DNA of 64,000 nt from Firmicutes bacterium FC7 (GTDB lineage: Bacteria > Bacillota > Clostridia > Tissierellales > Tissierellaceae), in contig JAKELU010000008.1 of the NCBI GenBank assembly GCA_022760735.1, forward strand, positions 1,304 to 65,303. The letters run 5' to 3'. A program made the translations under genes and the position numbers. Numbering within the stretch: position 1 is the first letter of the stretch; every line of letters starts with the position of its first letter. This document shows positions 53,139 through 62,326 of this stretch, piece by piece. The notes below the pieces were generated by a model that was not told the origin of the DNA, searched no databases, and saw only the letters and a list, made by a program, of their open reading frames with translations.

Positions 53139-54077
53139 ATGCAATATATAACATTAGATCAATTAATAGAGGACTTAAATTTAGAAGTGATATATAAAGC
53201 CACCGATGCAATAAATGTAAAAATATACTCTGCTGAAATAAATAGACCAGGCTTACCTATAGTAGGCTATTTTGAGAAATTTGCACCTGAAAGATTACAG
53301 ATAATTGGAAGTTCTGAATGGCATTATTATAATGAGTTGCCTGAGAGTCTGAGATATGATAGTTTAGATAAATTTTTAGCATATCCTATACCAGCACTTA
53401 TTTTTTCAAGAAATTTAGAGATTTTTCCTGAGGTAATAGAGCTTGCCCAAAAACATGATAGAACAATATTAAGAGTGGATACACCTACATCAAAGCTTAT
53501 TAATGACCTGATAAATCATATAAATTTTGCCATTGCACCCTCAACTACAATTCATGGTGTATTATTGGAGGTTTATGGGATAGGGGTGCTTATTACTGGA
53601 AAGTCAGGAGTTGGTAAATCTGAAACTGCTTTGGAATTGTTAATTAGGGGTCATAGATTAGTTTCAGACGATACAGTCGAAATTAAAAAGGTTGAGGATA
53701 GGTTAAGAGGAGAATCGCCCGATTTAACTAGGCATTTTATGGAAATAAGGGGGATTGGTATACTAGATATAGAACGTCTATATGGTGTAGGTGCTGTAAA
53801 ACAGTTTGAATATATTGACCTTATTGTGGAGCTTGAACTATGGGATGAAAATAAATTTTATGATAGGATAGGGTTAGATGAAGAAACTGTTGAAATATTA
53901 GGTGTAAAGGTGCCAAAAGTCACTATTCCATTAAGGCCAGGCAGAAATATTGCGATGATTGTCGAAGTAGCAGCTAGAAATAATAGACAAAAGAAGCTAG
54001 GTTATAATGCTGCTCATATCTTAAATGATAGAATTATGAAAGAAATTGAAAAAAGAAAAAATGCTTTAAAGAAGTAA
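53139..54077 (+). CDS. hprK: HPr kinase/phosphorylase
   Basis: Bifunctional sensor enzyme that phosphorylates Ser46 of HPr when glycolytic intermediates are high and removes the phosphate when they are low. 312 residues. N-terminal domain about 1-130, then the catalytic domain: Walker A GVLITGKSGVGKSETALEL, the LVSDDTVEI loop with catalytic Asp pair, and the HprK signature MEIRGIGILDIERLYGVGAV. Its target HPr is encoded at 63696 with the matching Ser46. It ends at a strong terminator. Confidence 0.96.
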   Translation: MQYITLDQLIEDLNLEVIYKATDAINVKIYSAEINRPGLPIVGYFEKFAPERLQIIGSSEWHYYNELPESLRYDSLDKFLAYPIPALIFSRNLEIFPEVIELAQKHDRTILRVDTPTSKLINDLINHINFAIAPSTTIHGVLLEVYGIGVLITGKSGVGKSETALELLIRGHRLVSDDTVEIKKVEDRLRGESPDLTRHFMEIRGIGILDIERLYGVGAVKQFEYIDLIVELELWDENKFYDRIGLDEETVEILGVKVPKVTIPLRPGRNIAMIVEVAARNNRQKKLGYNAAHILNDRIMKEIEKRKNALKK

Positions 54078-54087
54078 TAAATATTGA

Positions 54088-54116
54088 AAACTCCTATATT
54101 ATAGGGGTTTTTTTTC
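54088..54116 (+). terminator. Terminator after hprK
   Basis: AAACTCCTAT/ATAGGGGTTT (one G-U) around ATT, then TTTTTTTT. Confidence 0.9.
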
Positions 54117-54128
54117 GTGTGATATTTA

Positions 54129-54151
54129 ACATTGACATTGAAGTCAATGTC
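54129..54151. promoter_or_regulatory. Palindromic operator-like site in the nifJ promoter
   Basis: GACATTGA-AG-TCAATGTC (54134-54151) is a perfect 8-bp-arm palindrome, nested in a second dyad ACATTGAC/GTCAATGT (54129-54150). TTTAACATTG occurs here (54125) and again at 54207. The regulator is unknown. It does not match the Rex consensus. Confidence 0.6.
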
Positions 54152-54160
54152 TAATATACT
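54132..54160 (+). promoter_or_regulatory. Sigma-A promoter of nifJ
   Basis: TTGACA (54132-54137), 17 bp, TATACT (54155-54160), a near-consensus strong promoter. Its -35 and spacer overlap the palindrome noted next. Confidence 0.85.
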
Positions 54161-54244
54161 AATATATGTTAAATACTTATACCAAATATATGTATTGTAA
54201 TTTGTTTTTAACATTGTTATTTATATATCAAAGGAGGATTCCAA

Positions 54245-57200
54245 ATGGCAAAAGTTATGAAGACCATGGATGGTAATACTGCTGCAGCGTATGTCTCCTA
54301 TGCATTCACAGATGTTGCTGCAATCTACCCTATAACACCATCATCCACTATGGCTGAAATTGTAGACGAATGGTCTGCAAAAGGCAAGAAGAACGTATTT
54401 GGACAAAAAGTTTTAGTTACAGAAATGCAATCTGAAGCAGGTGCGGCAGGTGCTGTACACGGTTCATTACAAGCTGGTGCCCTTACTACTACATATACAG
54501 CATCACAAGGTTTATTATTAATGATCCCAAACATGTACAAGATTGCTGGAGAATTACTTCCAGGAGTATTCCATGTATCAGCTAGAGCCTTGGCTTCACA
54601 TGCACTAAGCATTTTCGGTGACCACCAAGACGTTATGGCTGCTAGACAAACAGGTTTTGCTCTATTAGCATCAGGTTCAGTTCAAGAAGTTATGGATCTA
54701 GGTGGTATTGCTCACTTATCAGCAATTAAGGGAAGAGTACCATTCTTACATTTCTTTGACGGATTTAGAACAAGTCACGAAATTCAAAAGATAGAAGTAA
54801 TTGAATACGAAGATTTTGCGAAATTATTGGATAAGGATGCAGTTAATGAATTTAGACAACGTGCATTAAATCCTAACAACCCAGTTACAAGAGGTACTGC
54901 TCAAAACCCTGATATTTATTTCCAAGGTGTTGAAGCTTCAAATCCATACTATGAAAACATCGTAGAAATAGTTAACGACTACATGAAGGAAATAACTAAG
55001 TTAACAGGTAGAGAGTATAAACCATTTAATTACTATGGACATCCAGAAGCTGAAAGAGTAATCGTTGCTATGGGTTCAGTAACTGAAACTATAGAAGAAA
55101 CAATAGATTACTTAATGGCAAAAGGAGAAAAAGTAGGGGTTATAAAGGTACACCTATATAGACCATTCTCAGCTAAGTACTTCTTCGATGTGTTCCCAAG
55201 CACAGTAAAGAAAATAGCTGTATTAGATAGAACAAAAGAAAAAGGTGCTATTGGAGAGCCATTATACCTTGACGTTGTAGATTTGTTCTATAATAAAGAA
55301 GAAAGACCTGTTATAGTAGGCGGAAGATATGGTTTAGGATCAAAAGATACTACTCCATCTCAAATATTAGCTGTTTATGAAAACTTAAAATTAGAAGAAC
55401 CTAAACATGGATTTACAATTGGTATTGTAGATGATGTTACATTCAAATCTCTTGAAATAAAAGAAACTATCAAGACAGAACCAGAAGGAACAATTAAATG
55501 CAAATTCTGGGGATTCGGTTCAGACGGTACTGTAGGAGCAAATAAACAAGCTATTAAGATTATCGGTGACGACACTGATATGTACGCTCAAGGTTATTTC
55601 TCATACGACAGTAAAAAGTCAGGTGGAGTTACAATTTCTCACTTAAGATTCGGACATACTCCTATAAAATCAACTTATTTAATAACAGAGCCTGATTTCA
55701 TCTCATGCTCAAAACAATCCTATGTATACCAATATGACTTGCTAAAAGGATTGAAGAAAGGTGGTACTTTCTTATTAAACTGCATCTGGAATGAAGCAGA
55801 ATTAGATGCTAATTTACCAGCTAAAATGAAGAGATATATAGCTGAAAATGATATAAACTTCTATACAATCAATGCTACAAGAATTGCTAGTGAAATAGGT
55901 CTTGGCGGAAGAACTAACATGATAATGCAATCAGCATTCTTCAAGTTAGCTGAAGTATTGCCAATAGATGAAGCAGTAGCACACCTTAAGAAATCCATAG
56001 TTGATGCTTATGGTAAAAAAGGTGAAAAGATTGTTAATATGAACTATGAAGCAGTAGATAAAGGTATTGAATCATTAGTTAAGGTAAATGTTCCAGAATC
56101 ATGGAAAAACGCTGTTGATGAGGAAGCTGCAGATGATAATTTACCAGATTTCATTAAGAATGTAGTTGAACCAATTAATAGACAAGAGGGAGATGACCTT
56201 CCAGTAAGTACATTTGTTGGAAGAGAAGATGGAACTTTCCCTAATGGAACAACAGCATATGAAAAACGTGCTATAGCTGTAGACGTACCTCATTGGATTA
56301 AAGAAAATTGTATCCAATGTAACCAATGTTCATATGTATGTCCACATGCTACTATTAGACCTATACTAGTAGATGCAGAAGAAAAGGCAAATGCACCTGA
56401 AACATTTGAAACAATTAAAGCAATTGGTAAAGGTTTAGAGGATTTAGAATATCGTATTCAAGTTTCTCCATTAGATTGTACAGGTTGTGGAAACTGTGCT
56501 GATGTATGTCCTGCTAAGGAAAAAGCATTAGTAATGACTCACTTTGAAGACGAATACGAAGAACAAGCTAAGAACTGGGAATATGCAATGACAGTTAAAG
56601 CTAAGGGAGACAGATTCGAACCTACTACCTTAAAGAATACTCAGTTCCAAGAACCACTTCTACAATTCTCAGGAGCTTGTGCTGGTTGTGGAGAAACACC
56701 ATATGCTAAATTAATGACTCAATTATTTGGAGATAGAATGCTTATTGCTAATGCTACAGGTTGTTCATCAATCTGGGGAGCAAGTGCTCCAGCAACTCCA
56801 TACTGCACAAATCAAGAAGGTAAAGGTCCTGCTTGGGCTAACTCCTTATTTGAAGATAATGCAGAATATGGATATGGTATGGCAGTAGCTAATAGACAAG
56901 TAAGAGAAAAAATTGAGCTTGCAATGAAGGAATTCATTGAATTAGGCTTAGATTCAGAATTAAATCAATATTTCCAAGAATGGATTGAAGGAATGAATGA
57001 TGCAAAAGCATCAAAAGCAGCTGCTGGTATGATTATTCCAAGATTAGGAACAGATACTGGCAATGCAAGAGGAAATGAAATATTAAAAGAAATCGAAGAG
57101 CTTAAGGATTATCTAATCAAAAAATCAGTTTGGATTCTTGGTGGAGACGGTTGGGCTTACGATATAGGCTTTGGTGGATTAGACCATGTATTAGCATCTG

Positions 57201-57769
57201 GAGAAGATATTAACGTATTAGTATTTGATACAGAAGTATATTCAAATACTGGTGGTCAATCTTCAAAAGCAACACCTACTGCTGCTGTAGCTAAATTTGC
57301 TGCTGCTGGTAAGCAAGTAAGAAAGAAAGATTTAGGTATGATTGCTGCAACTTATGGTTATGTATATGTTGCTCAAGTAGCTATGGGTGCTAACATGAAT
57401 CATACATTAAAAGCATTTAGAGAAGCAGAAAGCTACAATGGTCCTTCACTAATAATAGCTTATGCACCATGTATAAACCATGGAATTAAGTCAGGTATGG
57501 GTACAACTATTAGACAAGAAAAGAGAGCTGTAGAAGCTGGATACTGGCATCTATATAGATTCGACCCAAGACTTGCTGATGAAGGAAAGAATCCATTTGT
57601 TCTTGACTCAAAAGAGCCAACAGCATCATTCCAAGACTTCATCAACTCAGAAGTAAGATATACTTCATTAAAACTTCAATTCCCAGAAGAAGCTGAAGTA
57701 TTATTTGCAGAAGCAGAAAAGAATGCAAAATTAAGATATGAAACTTACAAGAGAATGGCAAGAGACTAA
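54245..57769 (+). CDS. nifJ: Pyruvate:ferredoxin (flavodoxin) oxidoreductase, single chain
   Basis: Oxidises pyruvate plus CoA to acetyl-CoA and CO2, reducing ferredoxin; the central pyruvate step in anaerobes. 1174 residues, full length. Domain order: pyrimidine-binding domain (NTAAAYVSYAFTDVAAIYPI, with the TEMQSEAGAAGAVHG loop), transketolase-C-like domain, gamma domain, a 2x[4Fe-4S] ferredoxin domain (CIQCNQCSYVCPHAT and CTGCGNCADVCPAKEKAL), and the TPP domain (GACAGCGETPYAKL, ATGCSSIWGASAPATPY, GGDGWAYDIGFGGLDHVL). Codon use is visibly more GC-rich at third positions (many TTC, CCA, AAC), as in highly expressed genes. AAAGGAGG precedes the ATG. Confidence 0.98.
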   Translation: MAKVMKTMDGNTAAAYVSYAFTDVAAIYPITPSSTMAEIVDEWSAKGKKNVFGQKVLVTEMQSEAGAAGAVHGSLQAGALTTTYTASQGLLLMIPNMYKIAGELLPGVFHVSARALASHALSIFGDHQDVMAARQTGFALLASGSVQEVMDLGGIAHLSAIKGRVPFLHFFDGFRTSHEIQKIEVIEYEDFAKLLDKDAVNEFRQRALNPNNPVTRGTAQNPDIYFQGVEASNPYYENIVEIVNDYMKEITKLTGREYKPFNYYGHPEAERVIVAMGSVTETIEETIDYLMAKGEKVGVIKVHLYRPFSAKYFFDVFPSTVKKIAVLDRTKEKGAIGEPLYLDVVDLFYNKEERPVIVGGRYGLGSKDTTPSQILAVYENLKLEEPKHGFTIGIVDDVTFKSLEIKETIKTEPEGTIKCKFWGFGSDGTVGANKQAIKIIGDDTDMYAQGYFSYDSKKSGGVTISHLRFGHTPIKSTYLITEPDFISCSKQSYVYQYDLLKGLKKGGTFLLNCIWNEAELDANLPAKMKRYIAENDINFYTINATRIASEIGLGGRTNMIMQSAFFKLAEVLPIDEAVAHLKKSIVDAYGKKGEKIVNMNYEAVDKGIESLVKVNVPESWKNAVDEEAADDNLPDFIKNVVEPINRQEGDDLPVSTFVGREDGTFPNGTTAYEKRAIAVDVPHWIKENCIQCNQCSYVCPHATIRPILVDAEEKANAPETFETIKAIGKGLEDLEYRIQVSPLDCTGCGNCADVCPAKEKALVMTHFEDEYEEQAKNWEYAMTVKAKGDRFEPTTLKNTQFQEPLLQFSGACAGCGETPYAKLMTQLFGDRMLIANATGCSSIWGASAPATPYCTNQEGKGPAWANSLFEDNAEYGYGMAVANRQVREKIELAMKEFIELGLDSELNQYFQEWIEGMNDAKASKAAAGMIIPRLGTDTGNARGNEILKEIEELKDYLIKKSVWILGGDGWAYDIGFGGLDHVLASGEDINVLVFDTEVYSNTGGQSSKATPTAAVAKFAAAGKQVRKKDLGMIAATYGYVYVAQVAMGANMNHTLKAFREAESYNGPSLIIAYAPCINHGIKSGMGTTIRQEKRAVEAGYWHLYRFDPRLADEGKNPFVLDSKEPTASFQDFINSEVRYTSLKLQFPEEAEVLFAEAEKNAKLRYETYKRMARD

Positions 57770-57779
57770 TTAAAATACT

Positions 57780-57815
57780 AAGAGCTATCAGGAAACTGAT
57801 AGCTCTTTATTACTT
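57780..57815 (+). terminator. Terminator of nifJ
   Basis: AGAGCTATCAG-GAAA-CTGATAGCTCT, 11-bp perfect stem with a GAAA loop and a short T run. Confidence 0.9.
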
Positions 57816-57967
57816 TTGGAATAAATTAAAAGAGGCAAAATCAGCATTCTCTCCAGTACTAGTTGCTAAACTCATTATCTTCATTCACTATGAGTTATAT
57901 TAATGTTATTCAAATTTTCGCCTAATATAACTGTTAAATCAACTAAAACTGTAACATGTAAGAAGTT

Positions 57968-57996
57968 TTCAAATATTTATATGTATATGGTATAAT
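57968..57996 (+). promoter_or_regulatory. Promoter of the murB-rapZ-yvcK operon
   Basis: TTCAAA (57968-57973), 17 bp, TATAAT (57991-57996) with an extended -10 TGG. The rest of the 227-bp gap shows only a loose AACTCAT/ATGAGTT dyad (57869-57896). Confidence 0.6.
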
Positions 57997-58042
57997 TATT
58001 AGGTATATCATATAATGATGCTAATATTATAGGGGTGAGGTT

Positions 58043-58954
58043 ATGGAAAAAAATCAACTGAAAGGTTTATTTATAGATAAAAGTATAGGTACAATATTAT
58101 TTGATGAACCAATGAAAAATCATACATCATTTAAAATTGGGGGCCCAGCTGATGTAATGATAATTCCTAGAAGTGAAGAGGAATTAATAAATGCTGTTAA
58201 AATATGTAGAGACAACGGTATTAATATGTACATAATGGGCAATGGATCTAATCTGCTTGTTAGAGATGGTGGAATTCGAGGAGTAGTAATAAAAGTAAAT
58301 GAAGGAATAAATAATATAAAGGTTGATGGAAATACTATAATAAGTCAGGCAGGTGCATTAATAACAGCTGTTAGTCGTATAGCCATGTCTAATTCATTAA
58401 CTGGATTAGAGTTCGCCAATGGTATACCTGGTTCAATAGGTGGGGCTGTAACCATGAATGCTGGTGCCTACGGTGGTGAAATGAAGGATGTTATTAAGAA
58501 AGTTAGAGTACTTGATAGTGAAAATAATATAAAAGAACTTAGTAATGAGGAAATGAATTTTAGATACAGAGGAAGCCGCGTAGTAGATGAAAACTTAATT
58601 GTTTTATCTGCTGAATTTGAACTTAAACCTGGAAATTATGAGGAAATTCAAGCTGTTATGAAGGAACTTACACATAAGCGTACATCTAAACAACCTCTAG
58701 AATTACCTAGCGCGGGGAGCACTTTTAAAAGACCAGTAGGATATTTTGCTGGAAAATTAATAGATGATGCTGGATTACGAGGTTTAAGACATGGAGGAGC
58801 TCAAGTTTCTGAGAAACATTGTGGATTTATTGTTAATATTGACAATGCAACTTGTAAAGATGTATTAGAATTGATTGCAGTTGTTCAGAAAACTATTAAG
58901 GATAAATTTGCTGTTGAATTAGAAACGGAGATAAAGATTATTGGAGAGGATTAA
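58043..58954 (+). CDS. murB: UDP-N-acetylenolpyruvoylglucosamine reductase
   Basis: Flavoenzyme reducing UDP-GlcNAc-enolpyruvate to UDP-MurNAc in peptidoglycan synthesis. 303 residues, short type IIa form as in Bacillus. FAD-binding segment MGNGSNLLVRDGGIRGVVIK, GLEFANGIPGSIGGAVTMNA with the following GAYGGEMKDV, the proton-donor Ser in PSAGSTFKRP, and RGLRHGGAQVSEKHCGFIVN near the end. GGGGTGAGG precedes the ATG. Next gene 3 bp downstream; it opens the wall/carbon regulation operon, as in many Firmicutes. Confidence 0.96.
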   Translation: MEKNQLKGLFIDKSIGTILFDEPMKNHTSFKIGGPADVMIIPRSEEELINAVKICRDNGINMYIMGNGSNLLVRDGGIRGVVIKVNEGINNIKVDGNTIISQAGALITAVSRIAMSNSLTGLEFANGIPGSIGGAVTMNAGAYGGEMKDVIKKVRVLDSENNIKELSNEEMNFRYRGSRVVDENLIVLSAEFELKPGNYEEIQAVMKELTHKRTSKQPLELPSAGSTFKRPVGYFAGKLIDDAGLRGLRHGGAQVSEKHCGFIVNIDNATCKDVLELIAVVQKTIKDKFAVELETEIKIIGED

Positions 58955-58957
58955 TTT

Positions 58958-59728
58958 ATGTTCAAGATCTTAGGTGATTATCATACACATACAATCTATA
59001 GCAGCGGATTTAGGAAAGAAGGGACTCATGCTACAGGGACAATAGAAGATAATGCTAAGGCAGCTCTTAGTAAGGGTTTATCTACTATAGTTATAAGCGA
59101 GCATGGTCCTGGACATTATCTCTATGGAGTTAGAAAGAGTAATATAAAGAGAATGAGAGATGAGATAGATAGATTAAATGAAATCTTTGAGCCAAAGGGA
59201 TTAAAGATTTTGCTAGGAGTTGAATCCAACCTTGTAAGTATTGATGGCAAGTTGGATGTAGAAGAAGAATTCTTAAAATATACTGACTTACTTTTAATGG
59301 GTTACCATTATGGAGCAACTCCCAAGTCCATAAGAGATTTATATGGCTTATATATACTTAATCCGATATCTAAGGTTGCTAAATTAGTTGAAGATAGAGC
59401 AATAGAAGTTAATACAAAGGCTTATCTTAAGGCATTGGATAATTACCAGATTGATATAATTACCCACCCTGGTTCTAAAGCCAAAATAGATATAGTAGAA
59501 GTAGCTAAAAAAGCAGCTAGATTAGGTACTGCTTTGGAAATAAGTTCAAAGCATAGCGAATTATCCGTTGAAAGTTTAAAAAAAATAAAGGATATAGACG
59601 TATTCTATTATATAAATAGCGATGCTCATAGGCCTGAAGATGTGGGTAATCTAACAAACGGAATACAAAAGGCTAAGGAAGCTGATATAGACTTTAATAG
59701 AATAAAAAACATACGAGAAATTAGGTGA
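58958..59728 (+). CDS. PHP-domain phosphoesterase
   Basis: A 256-residue protein of the PHP (polymerase and histidinol phosphatase) family, a trinuclear-metal phosphoesterase. Metal-site motifs seen in order: DYHTHTIYSSG, the SEHGPGHYLYG segment, LLGVESNLVSIDGKLD, DIITHPGSKAKIDI and NSDAHRPEDVGNL. It resembles the YcdX/PolX-C group. Substrate unknown; histidinol phosphate is possible but there are no his genes near. It sits 3 bp after murB and 4 bp before rapZ in one operon. Confidence 0.9.
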   Translation: MFKILGDYHTHTIYSSGFRKEGTHATGTIEDNAKAALSKGLSTIVISEHGPGHYLYGVRKSNIKRMRDEIDRLNEIFEPKGLKILLGVESNLVSIDGKLDVEEEFLKYTDLLLMGYHYGATPKSIRDLYGLYILNPISKVAKLVEDRAIEVNTKAYLKALDNYQIDIITHPGSKAKIDIVEVAKKAARLGTALEISSKHSELSVESLKKIKDIDVFYYINSDAHRPEDVGNLTNGIQKAKEADIDFNRIKNIREIR

Positions 59729-59732
59729 TATA

Positions 59733-60590
59733 ATGGATTTACTCATTATTACTGGAATGTCTGGTGCAGGTAAATCACAGGCAATGAAGGTAGTGGAGGA
59801 TATGGGTTTTTATTGTATGGACAACCTACCTCCTGCCTTGCTTTCAAAATTTGTTGAACTATGCCAGGAATCAAAGAAGATCATTGATAAGGTTGCTGTT
59901 GTAGTTGATATTAGAGGAGGAGAGTTTTTTAACCATCTCTTTACAGAATTAGACGAGTTAGAAGCTAAGGGAATAAAATATAAAATACTTTTTCTAGACG
60001 CTACAGATGCAGTTTTAATAAAAAGGTATAAAGAATTAAGAAGGCCTCATCCCTTAACACCAGATGGAAGTCTTATAAACGGAATAAATGCGGAAAGAAA
60101 TATCCTTAAAGAGGTTAAGGTGAGATCTAATTACATAATAGATACATCTAAATTGACTCTTGGAATGTTACGTGAAGAAATGTCTAGGATATTTTTAGAA
60201 GGAGGAGAAACAAGAAAAATCTCTATTTCAGTCACATCTTTTGGATTCAAAAATGGGATGCTTTTAGATGGAGATTTGGTCTATGATGTAAGATTTATAC
60301 CTAATCCGTTCTATATTCCAGAGCTTAAACAATTATCTGGTAAAACTGAAGACGTTACTAATTATGTTTTTAAATGGCCGCAGACAAATATTTTTATTAC
60401 AAAAGTTATAGATATGCTTGAATATCTCATACCATATTATATAGAAGAAGGAAAAACTCAGTTAGTTGTAGGTATAGGATGTACTGGTGGTTACCATAGG
60501 TCTGTAGCTATAGCAGAAAGAATTGGGGAAATATTGAAAGAAAACGGTCAAAGAGTCATCGTGATTCACAGAGATTTAAAAGATAATTAG
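59733..60590 (+). CDS. rapZ: RapZ/YvcJ-family nucleotide-binding protein
   Basis: P-loop protein; in E. coli RapZ guides RNase E to a small RNA governing glucosamine-6-phosphate synthase, and in Bacillus YvcJ affects competence. 285 residues. Walker A ITGMSGAGKSQAMKV, the GFYCMDNLPPALL segment, KRYKELRRPHPL, the C-terminal SVTSFGFKNGMLLDGDLVYD, the DVRFIPNPFYIPEL stretch and GIGCTGGYHRSVAIAERIGE, all conserved. Gene order rapZ-yvcK is the Firmicute standard. Its ATG is 4 bp after the PHP gene with TAGGTGA upstream. Confidence 0.95.
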   Translation: MDLLIITGMSGAGKSQAMKVVEDMGFYCMDNLPPALLSKFVELCQESKKIIDKVAVVVDIRGGEFFNHLFTELDELEAKGIKYKILFLDATDAVLIKRYKELRRPHPLTPDGSLINGINAERNILKEVKVRSNYIIDTSKLTLGMLREEMSRIFLEGGETRKISISVTSFGFKNGMLLDGDLVYDVRFIPNPFYIPELKQLSGKTEDVTNYVFKWPQTNIFITKVIDMLEYLIPYYIEEGKTQLVVGIGCTGGYHRSVAIAERIGEILKENGQRVIVIHRDLKDN

Positions 60591-60618
60591 AATCTTAATG
60601 TAAAAAGGGGAATTATAA

Positions 60619-61599
60619 ATGAAACATAATCCAAAAATTGTAGCAATTGGTGGTGGAACTGGGTTATCAATTTTATTAAGAGGGTTAAAGCAATTTACTC
60701 CTAATATAACGGCGATTGTGACAGTTGCAGATGATGGAGGAGGGTCTGGAATATTAAGAGAGGACCTAGGTATGCTTCCACCAGGAGACATTAGAGCTTG
60801 TCTGTTAGCATTGGCAAATACAGAACCTACAATGGAAAAGGTACTTCAATACAGGTTTAAAGAAGGGCAATTAAAAGGCCAAAGTTTTGGGAATTTATTT
60901 ATTGCTGCTATGAATGAAATATATGGCAGTTTTGAAGAAGCAATTAAGGAAACGAGCAATGTTTTATCCATAACAGGTAAGGTATATCCTATGACACTAG
61001 AGGATGTAAGACTTCATGCAGAGTTGGAAAATGGAAAGATAATACATGGTGAATCAAAAATTCCATGTGAAGCAAAAAATGAAGGATGTAGAATTAAAAG
61101 AGTATTTATGTATCCTAAAATATCTTACCCAATGACAGAAGCCGTAGAGGCAATTAATGAAGCTGACTTAATTGTATTAGGGCCTGGTAGTCTCTATACT
61201 TCAATTGTACCAAACCTTTTAGTTAATGATATGGTAAGTAGCATATACAATGCAAAGGCACCAAAGGTTTATATATGTAATGTTATGACGCAACCTGGTG
61301 AAACTGATAACCTTGGAGTAATAGAGCATGTTCAAGGTATATTAAATCATAGTAGAGAAGATTTCATAGATTATGTAATCGTAAATACTGAGGAAATACC
61401 AGAAGAAACTCTAAGAAAATACATTACTGATGGTTCAAGGCCAGTGATATTAACTTTGGACGATGAGAAAAAATTAAAAGAAAAAAATATAAAATTAATT
61501 ACAGAAAAGTTAATTGATATAAAGAAAAATTACATTAGACATGATAATATCAAGCTAAGTAAAATGTTAATTAAAATAGCAAATAATGAGTACTGTTAG
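60619..61599 (+). CDS. yvcK: YvcK/GlmR gluconeogenesis and wall-synthesis factor
   Basis: CofD-fold protein that binds UDP-GlcNAc and is needed for wall synthesis on gluconeogenic carbon (GlmR in Bacillus). 326 residues: KIVAIGGGTGLSILLRGLKQ, VTVADDGGGSGILRE, LGMLPPGDIRACLLALAN, IVLGPGSLYTSIVPNLLV and VYICNVMTQPGETDN. The first-loop GGGTG and GGGSG runs form the nucleotide site. GGGG precedes the ATG, 28 bp after rapZ. It ends at a strong terminator, so whiA is no longer in the same unit. Confidence 0.95.
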   Translation: MKHNPKIVAIGGGTGLSILLRGLKQFTPNITAIVTVADDGGGSGILREDLGMLPPGDIRACLLALANTEPTMEKVLQYRFKEGQLKGQSFGNLFIAAMNEIYGSFEEAIKETSNVLSITGKVYPMTLEDVRLHAELENGKIIHGESKIPCEAKNEGCRIKRVFMYPKISYPMTEAVEAINEADLIVLGPGSLYTSIVPNLLVNDMVSSIYNAKAPKVYICNVMTQPGETDNLGVIEHVQGILNHSREDFIDYVIVNTEEIPEETLRKYITDGSRPVILTLDDEKKLKEKNIKLITEKLIDIKKNYIRHDNIKLSKMLIKIANNEYC

Positions 61600-61610
61600 A
61601 GCAATTTAGA

Positions 61611-61645
61611 AAACGAAATGATTATATAGTCATTTCGTTTTTTAA
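61611..61645 (+). terminator. Terminator after yvcK
   Basis: AAACGAAATGA/TCATTTCGTTT, 11-bp perfect stem, then a T run. It also ends the convergent rrf2 gene region. Confidence 0.9.
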
Positions 61646-61686
61646 AATTATCTTTTATAATTTTAATTATGGATTATAAATCCTAA

Positions 61687-62130
61687 TCATATATAAAATA
61701 TATAATTATCACCTTTGTTTCTTAAACTTTCATCTAATATTTCTTTTATTGATATTGACTTAAGGTGATTATAAATACACATGTCCAAAGGGTCAAAAAC
61801 TATTGAGAATAAAGCTGTTTCTAGGTTAGGAACTTTTTTATCTACAGTATTCTCGGTTTTCTCAAATAATGTGGTTTCAGTGGCAGATAAAATATCATAT
61901 ACAGATAACTCTTCTGGTGGTTTTGCAAGTTGATACCCTCCTTGAGGACCTTTAATTGAAACAACGATATCTGATTTTTTTAGAGCAGAGAATATCTGTT
62001 CCAAGTATATTTTCGAAATTTCTAAAGACTCAGAAATATTTAATATAGTTATGTACTCTCCAGTATTATATTTACTAGCTAGATAGACAATTGATGCTAA
62101 TGCATACCTTCCTTTTGATGATATTCTCAT
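61687..62130 (-). CDS. Rrf2-family transcriptional regulator
   Basis: A 147-residue winged-helix repressor. N-terminal MRISSKGRYALASIVYLASK, recognition region ISKIYLEQIFSALKKSDIVV, wing SIKGPQGGYQLAKPPEELSV, then a dimerisation helix. The IscR-type three-cysteine cluster is absent; only one Cys (LDMCIYNHL) is present, so it is more like the CymR/cysteine-sensing branch than an Fe-S sensor. GGAGG precedes the ATG. A palindrome in its own promoter suggests autoregulation. It interrupts the yvcK-whiA neighbourhood on the opposite strand. Confidence 0.92.
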   Translation of the reverse strand: MRISSKGRYALASIVYLASKYNTGEYITILNISESLEISKIYLEQIFSALKKSDIVVSIKGPQGGYQLAKPPEELSVYDILSATETTLFEKTENTVDKKVPNLETALFSIVFDPLDMCIYNHLKSISIKEILDESLRNKGDNYIFYI

Positions 62131-62155
62131 GAGATTTTCCTCCTTTTATAATATC

Positions 62156-62176
62156 TATTCTATATTATTTAGAATA
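62156..62176. promoter_or_regulatory. Inverted repeat over the rrf2 -10 region (putative operator)
   Basis: TATTCTA-N7-TAGAATA, perfect 7-bp arms, overlapping the -10 and part of the spacer of the rrf2 promoter. Confidence 0.6.
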
Positions 62177-62184
62177 AATGTCAA
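62157..62184 (-). promoter_or_regulatory. Sigma-A promoter of rrf2
   Basis: Minus strand TTGACA (62179-62184), 16 bp, TAGAAT (62157-62162). Confidence 0.75.
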
Positions 62185-62245
62185 TAACATAGTAAATAAG
62201 TATGTTTAATTTTTTATTTCCTTTTTACATAATATGCTGAAAATG

Positions 62246-62276
62246 TTTACAAAAATTTAATAAAATATAGTATAAT
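62246..62276 (+). promoter_or_regulatory. Promoter of the Nudix-whiA-ptsH unit
   Basis: TATAAT at 62271-62276 with TTTACA at 62246 (19 bp) or TTACAA at 62248 (17 bp). Confidence 0.6.
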
Positions 62277-62326
62277 AGATATATTATTTATCATATATTT
62301 TTTTATTTATTCAGGAGTTGGTTTAG

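Noticed and set aside
54190-54225. Rex-binding site upstream of nifJ
   Set aside because: TTGTTTTTAACATTG resembles half sites, but the two halves of TTGTTAA-N4-TTAACAA do not occur together.
57816-57967. Small RNA or riboswitch between nifJ and murB
   Set aside because: Only a loose 7-bp dyad is visible, with no conserved aptamer motif or ribosome site.
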